Assembly: GCA_947367725.1 (NCBI GenBank)
Contig: CANBFZ010000145.1
Coordinates: 1 to 5,450 of the forward strand
Length of the DNA stretch: 5,450 bases
Direction: 5' to 3'
Source of the DNA: an uncultured Eubacterium sp.
GTDB lineage: Bacteria; Bacillota; Clostridia; Peptostreptococcales; Anaerovoracaceae
Shown: piece by piece, positions 4,201 to 5,450 of the stretch
Layout of the letters: each line of letters begins with the position of its first letter
How positions within the stretch are numbered: position 1 is the first letter of the stretch
Program-made: the position numbers and the translations under genes
Notes under the pieces: generated by a model
Seen by the model: only the letters and a program-made list of their open reading frames with translations
Database searches by the model: none
What the model was told of the DNA's origin: nothing

Positions 4201-5450
4201 CTATTTTCTGACGGATTTTCCTAATCGGCAATTTACGATTTGATCATCTTGCAGTGCGATTTCTCCACCCAGCAATACAAATTTAAAGCCCTGCGCCGGT
4301 ATTTGACCATTTTCATAGGTGGCGCAATCGTTTACTTGTTCCAAATCAAAGATCGTGATATCGGCGTCGCTGCCCGGCAGGAAATTCCCCTTATTAGGCA
4401 GATGCAGACGGTTTGCCGTCATAGTAGTCATTTTGCTGATTCCTTCTGCAAGACCGATTTTTCCAGGGCGGATGTAGTCTGCAATAAAACGGGCAAAGGA
4501 ACCAGAGGCACGGGGATGCCCCATACCGCCAGTTCTGACGCCATCGCTGCCTAGCATAACAAGCGGGGAACATAGCGCCGTTTCAATATCGGTATCGTTC
4601 ATAAAATAGCCAACTGTGGCGGTATCCGGTGCAGTAGATCTCAGGGTATCAAATATTTCTTTGGTGCAGCGTTTGCCGGCATAGGGACCGCTGGCAATTA
4701 AGATTCTGTCATAGTTCGCTTGATACCGATCGAGAAAGCCGTCGTCGTAAGTCGTTTCACCGATCCCCGTACTGAATGCACTGTATGGATAACAGTCACA
4801 GAGCATATCGATGCCTTTGGCGCGGTAATCTTTGATCTGTTTGAGCAGGCGCGGCATCTGACCGTAACCGCCCATGCTGCCGATATGGGAAAATTGGACT
4901 CGAACGCCAGCTTTTTCGCCGATGGCAGCCAGTTCGTCTGCGGCAGGAAAGACTTCGTCTAGATCCTGACGAACGTGTGCAGCAACCAGTTTGTCGCCGT
5001 TTCGGCAGAGTGCCGCCAGTGCCAGCATTTCTTCCATGGTCGTGCCAGGCACATATTTTACGCCGAACGATACGCCCAGACAGCCGCATGCCAGAAGTTC
5101 TGCGCAGGCCGCAGTGATCTTTTTCAGTGCGACCTGGTCGATGGGCTGATATTTATTATGATTTGGGAGCTGACTGCGCAGATATGTATGGCCGACAAGC
5201 AGACCCAGATGAACGGGGGCGCCGTCTCGGTCTATGCATGCTAAGTAATGCGCAGGATCAAAGACGTTCTGCCCGCAGTTCCCGCCGATATCCAGTGTAA
5301 CGCCCATGTGCAGCGCAGATTTCGCCATGCTGCACCCAATGGTGTCCGTCTCTGGATCGTAATCATCTTCGTGCATGTGAATATCGATAAAGCCAGGACA
5401 TACAATACTGCCGGTTGCATCAATCAGTACATCGGCATTGAACGATTCGT
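4201..5450 (-). CDS. Amidohydrolase of the N-acyl-D-amino-acid deacylase (D-aminoacylase) type, N-terminus outside the window
   Basis: The visible 415 residues run from the right edge to the TAG at 4201-4203. Family members are metal-dependent, probably cytoplasmic hydrolases that remove acyl groups from N-acyl-D-amino acids. Numbering from the first full codon: DATGSIVCPGFIDIHMHED (10-28) is the amidohydrolase entry strand with the HxH ligands His24 and His26; GGNCG gives Cys58; AAHVR gives His158; FSHIG gives His188, exactly 30 residues later, as for the two zinc histidines of characterised D-aminoacylase; GSDG gives the catalytic-type Asp302. GVSFGVKYVPG, CDCYPYSAF, HPRASGSFARF and a closing PGSDADITIFD also fit. 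Probably 40-50 N-terminal residues are missing. The Met codon at 5376 follows the first metal histidine and cannot be the true start. Substrate is uncertain: dihydropyrimidinase- or isoaspartyl-dipeptidase-like activities are less likely alternatives. Confidence 0.88.
   Translation of the reverse strand, partial: ESFNADVLIDATGSIVCPGFIDIHMHEDDYDPETDTIGCSMAKSALHMGVTLDIGGNCGQNVFDPAHYLACIDRDGAPVHLGLLVGHTYLRSQLPNHNKYQPIDQVALKKITAACAELLACGCLGVSFGVKYVPGTTMEEMLALAALCRNGDKLVAAHVRQDLDEVFPAADELAAIGEKAGVRVQFSHIGSMGGYGQMPRLLKQIKDYRAKGIDMLCDCYPYSAFSTGIGETTYDDGFLDRYQANYDRILIASGPYAGKRCTKEIFDTLRSTAPDTATVGYFMNDTDIETALCSPLVMLGSDGVRTGGMGHPRASGSFARFIADYIRPGKIGLAEGISKMTTMTANRLHLPNKGNFLPGSDADITIFDLEQVNDCATYENGQIPAQGFKFVLLGGEIALQDDQIVNCRLGKSVRK

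Noticed and set aside
4015..4224. + strand 69-codon open frame overlapping rpmE and the terminator
   Set aside because: Starts inside rpmE in another frame and reads through the terminator hairpin; no coding character.
4240..5244. + strand open frames (4240-4554, 4720-4962, 4975-5244) and minus-strand frames at 4796-5089 and 5241-5423
   Set aside because: All lie inside the amidohydrolase gene in other frames, and that frame has clear family motifs along its whole length.

Overview
The window is a ribosomal-protein and transcription-factor gene cluster of a bacterium that is very probably a Bacillota member, in the Clostridia or Negativicutes range. The reasons are the short zinc-type L33, the purine-rich Shine-Dalgarno sites (GGAGG, AAGGAG) before almost every gene, the order rpmG-secE-nusG-rplK-rplA-rplJ-rplL, and an L10 leader with its own terminator before rplJ. 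I cannot name a genus.

Layout. Positions 1-312 hold no convincing gene. The first 190 bases carry three hairpin-forming units built from CTGACA/TGTCAG; the first two share one design at an exact 61-bp period. A strong vegetative promoter at 313-347, with two overlapping -35/-10 sets, starts the + strand operon: rpmG (424-573), secE (586-825), nusG (848-1423), rplK (1451-1876), rplA (1982-2677), a regulated L10 leader (2699-2795), rplJ (2855-3349) and rplL (3434-3799). rpmE (3918-4115) follows with its own extended -10 promoter. A strong, probably bidirectional terminator (4124-4160) closes the cluster. On the minus strand, converging on it, is the 3' part of an amidohydrolase gene of the N-acyl-D-amino-acid deacylase type (4201 to the right edge).

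How the genes work together. SecE is part of the SecYEG protein channel and NusG is a transcription elongation factor. L11, L1, L10 and L7/L12 build the L1 and L7/L12 stalks and the GTPase centre of the 50S subunit. L33 and L31 are small zinc-ribbon proteins of the same subunit. The L10 leader probably tunes stalk synthesis by attenuation; I can see a terminator and a competing antiterminator pairing.

Most unusual points: rpoB/rpoC do not follow rplL, and rpmE and a terminator stand there instead; the hairpin repeat array upstream; the two pairings that would rearrange the L10 attenuator; and a 24-residue N-terminal extension on NusG.
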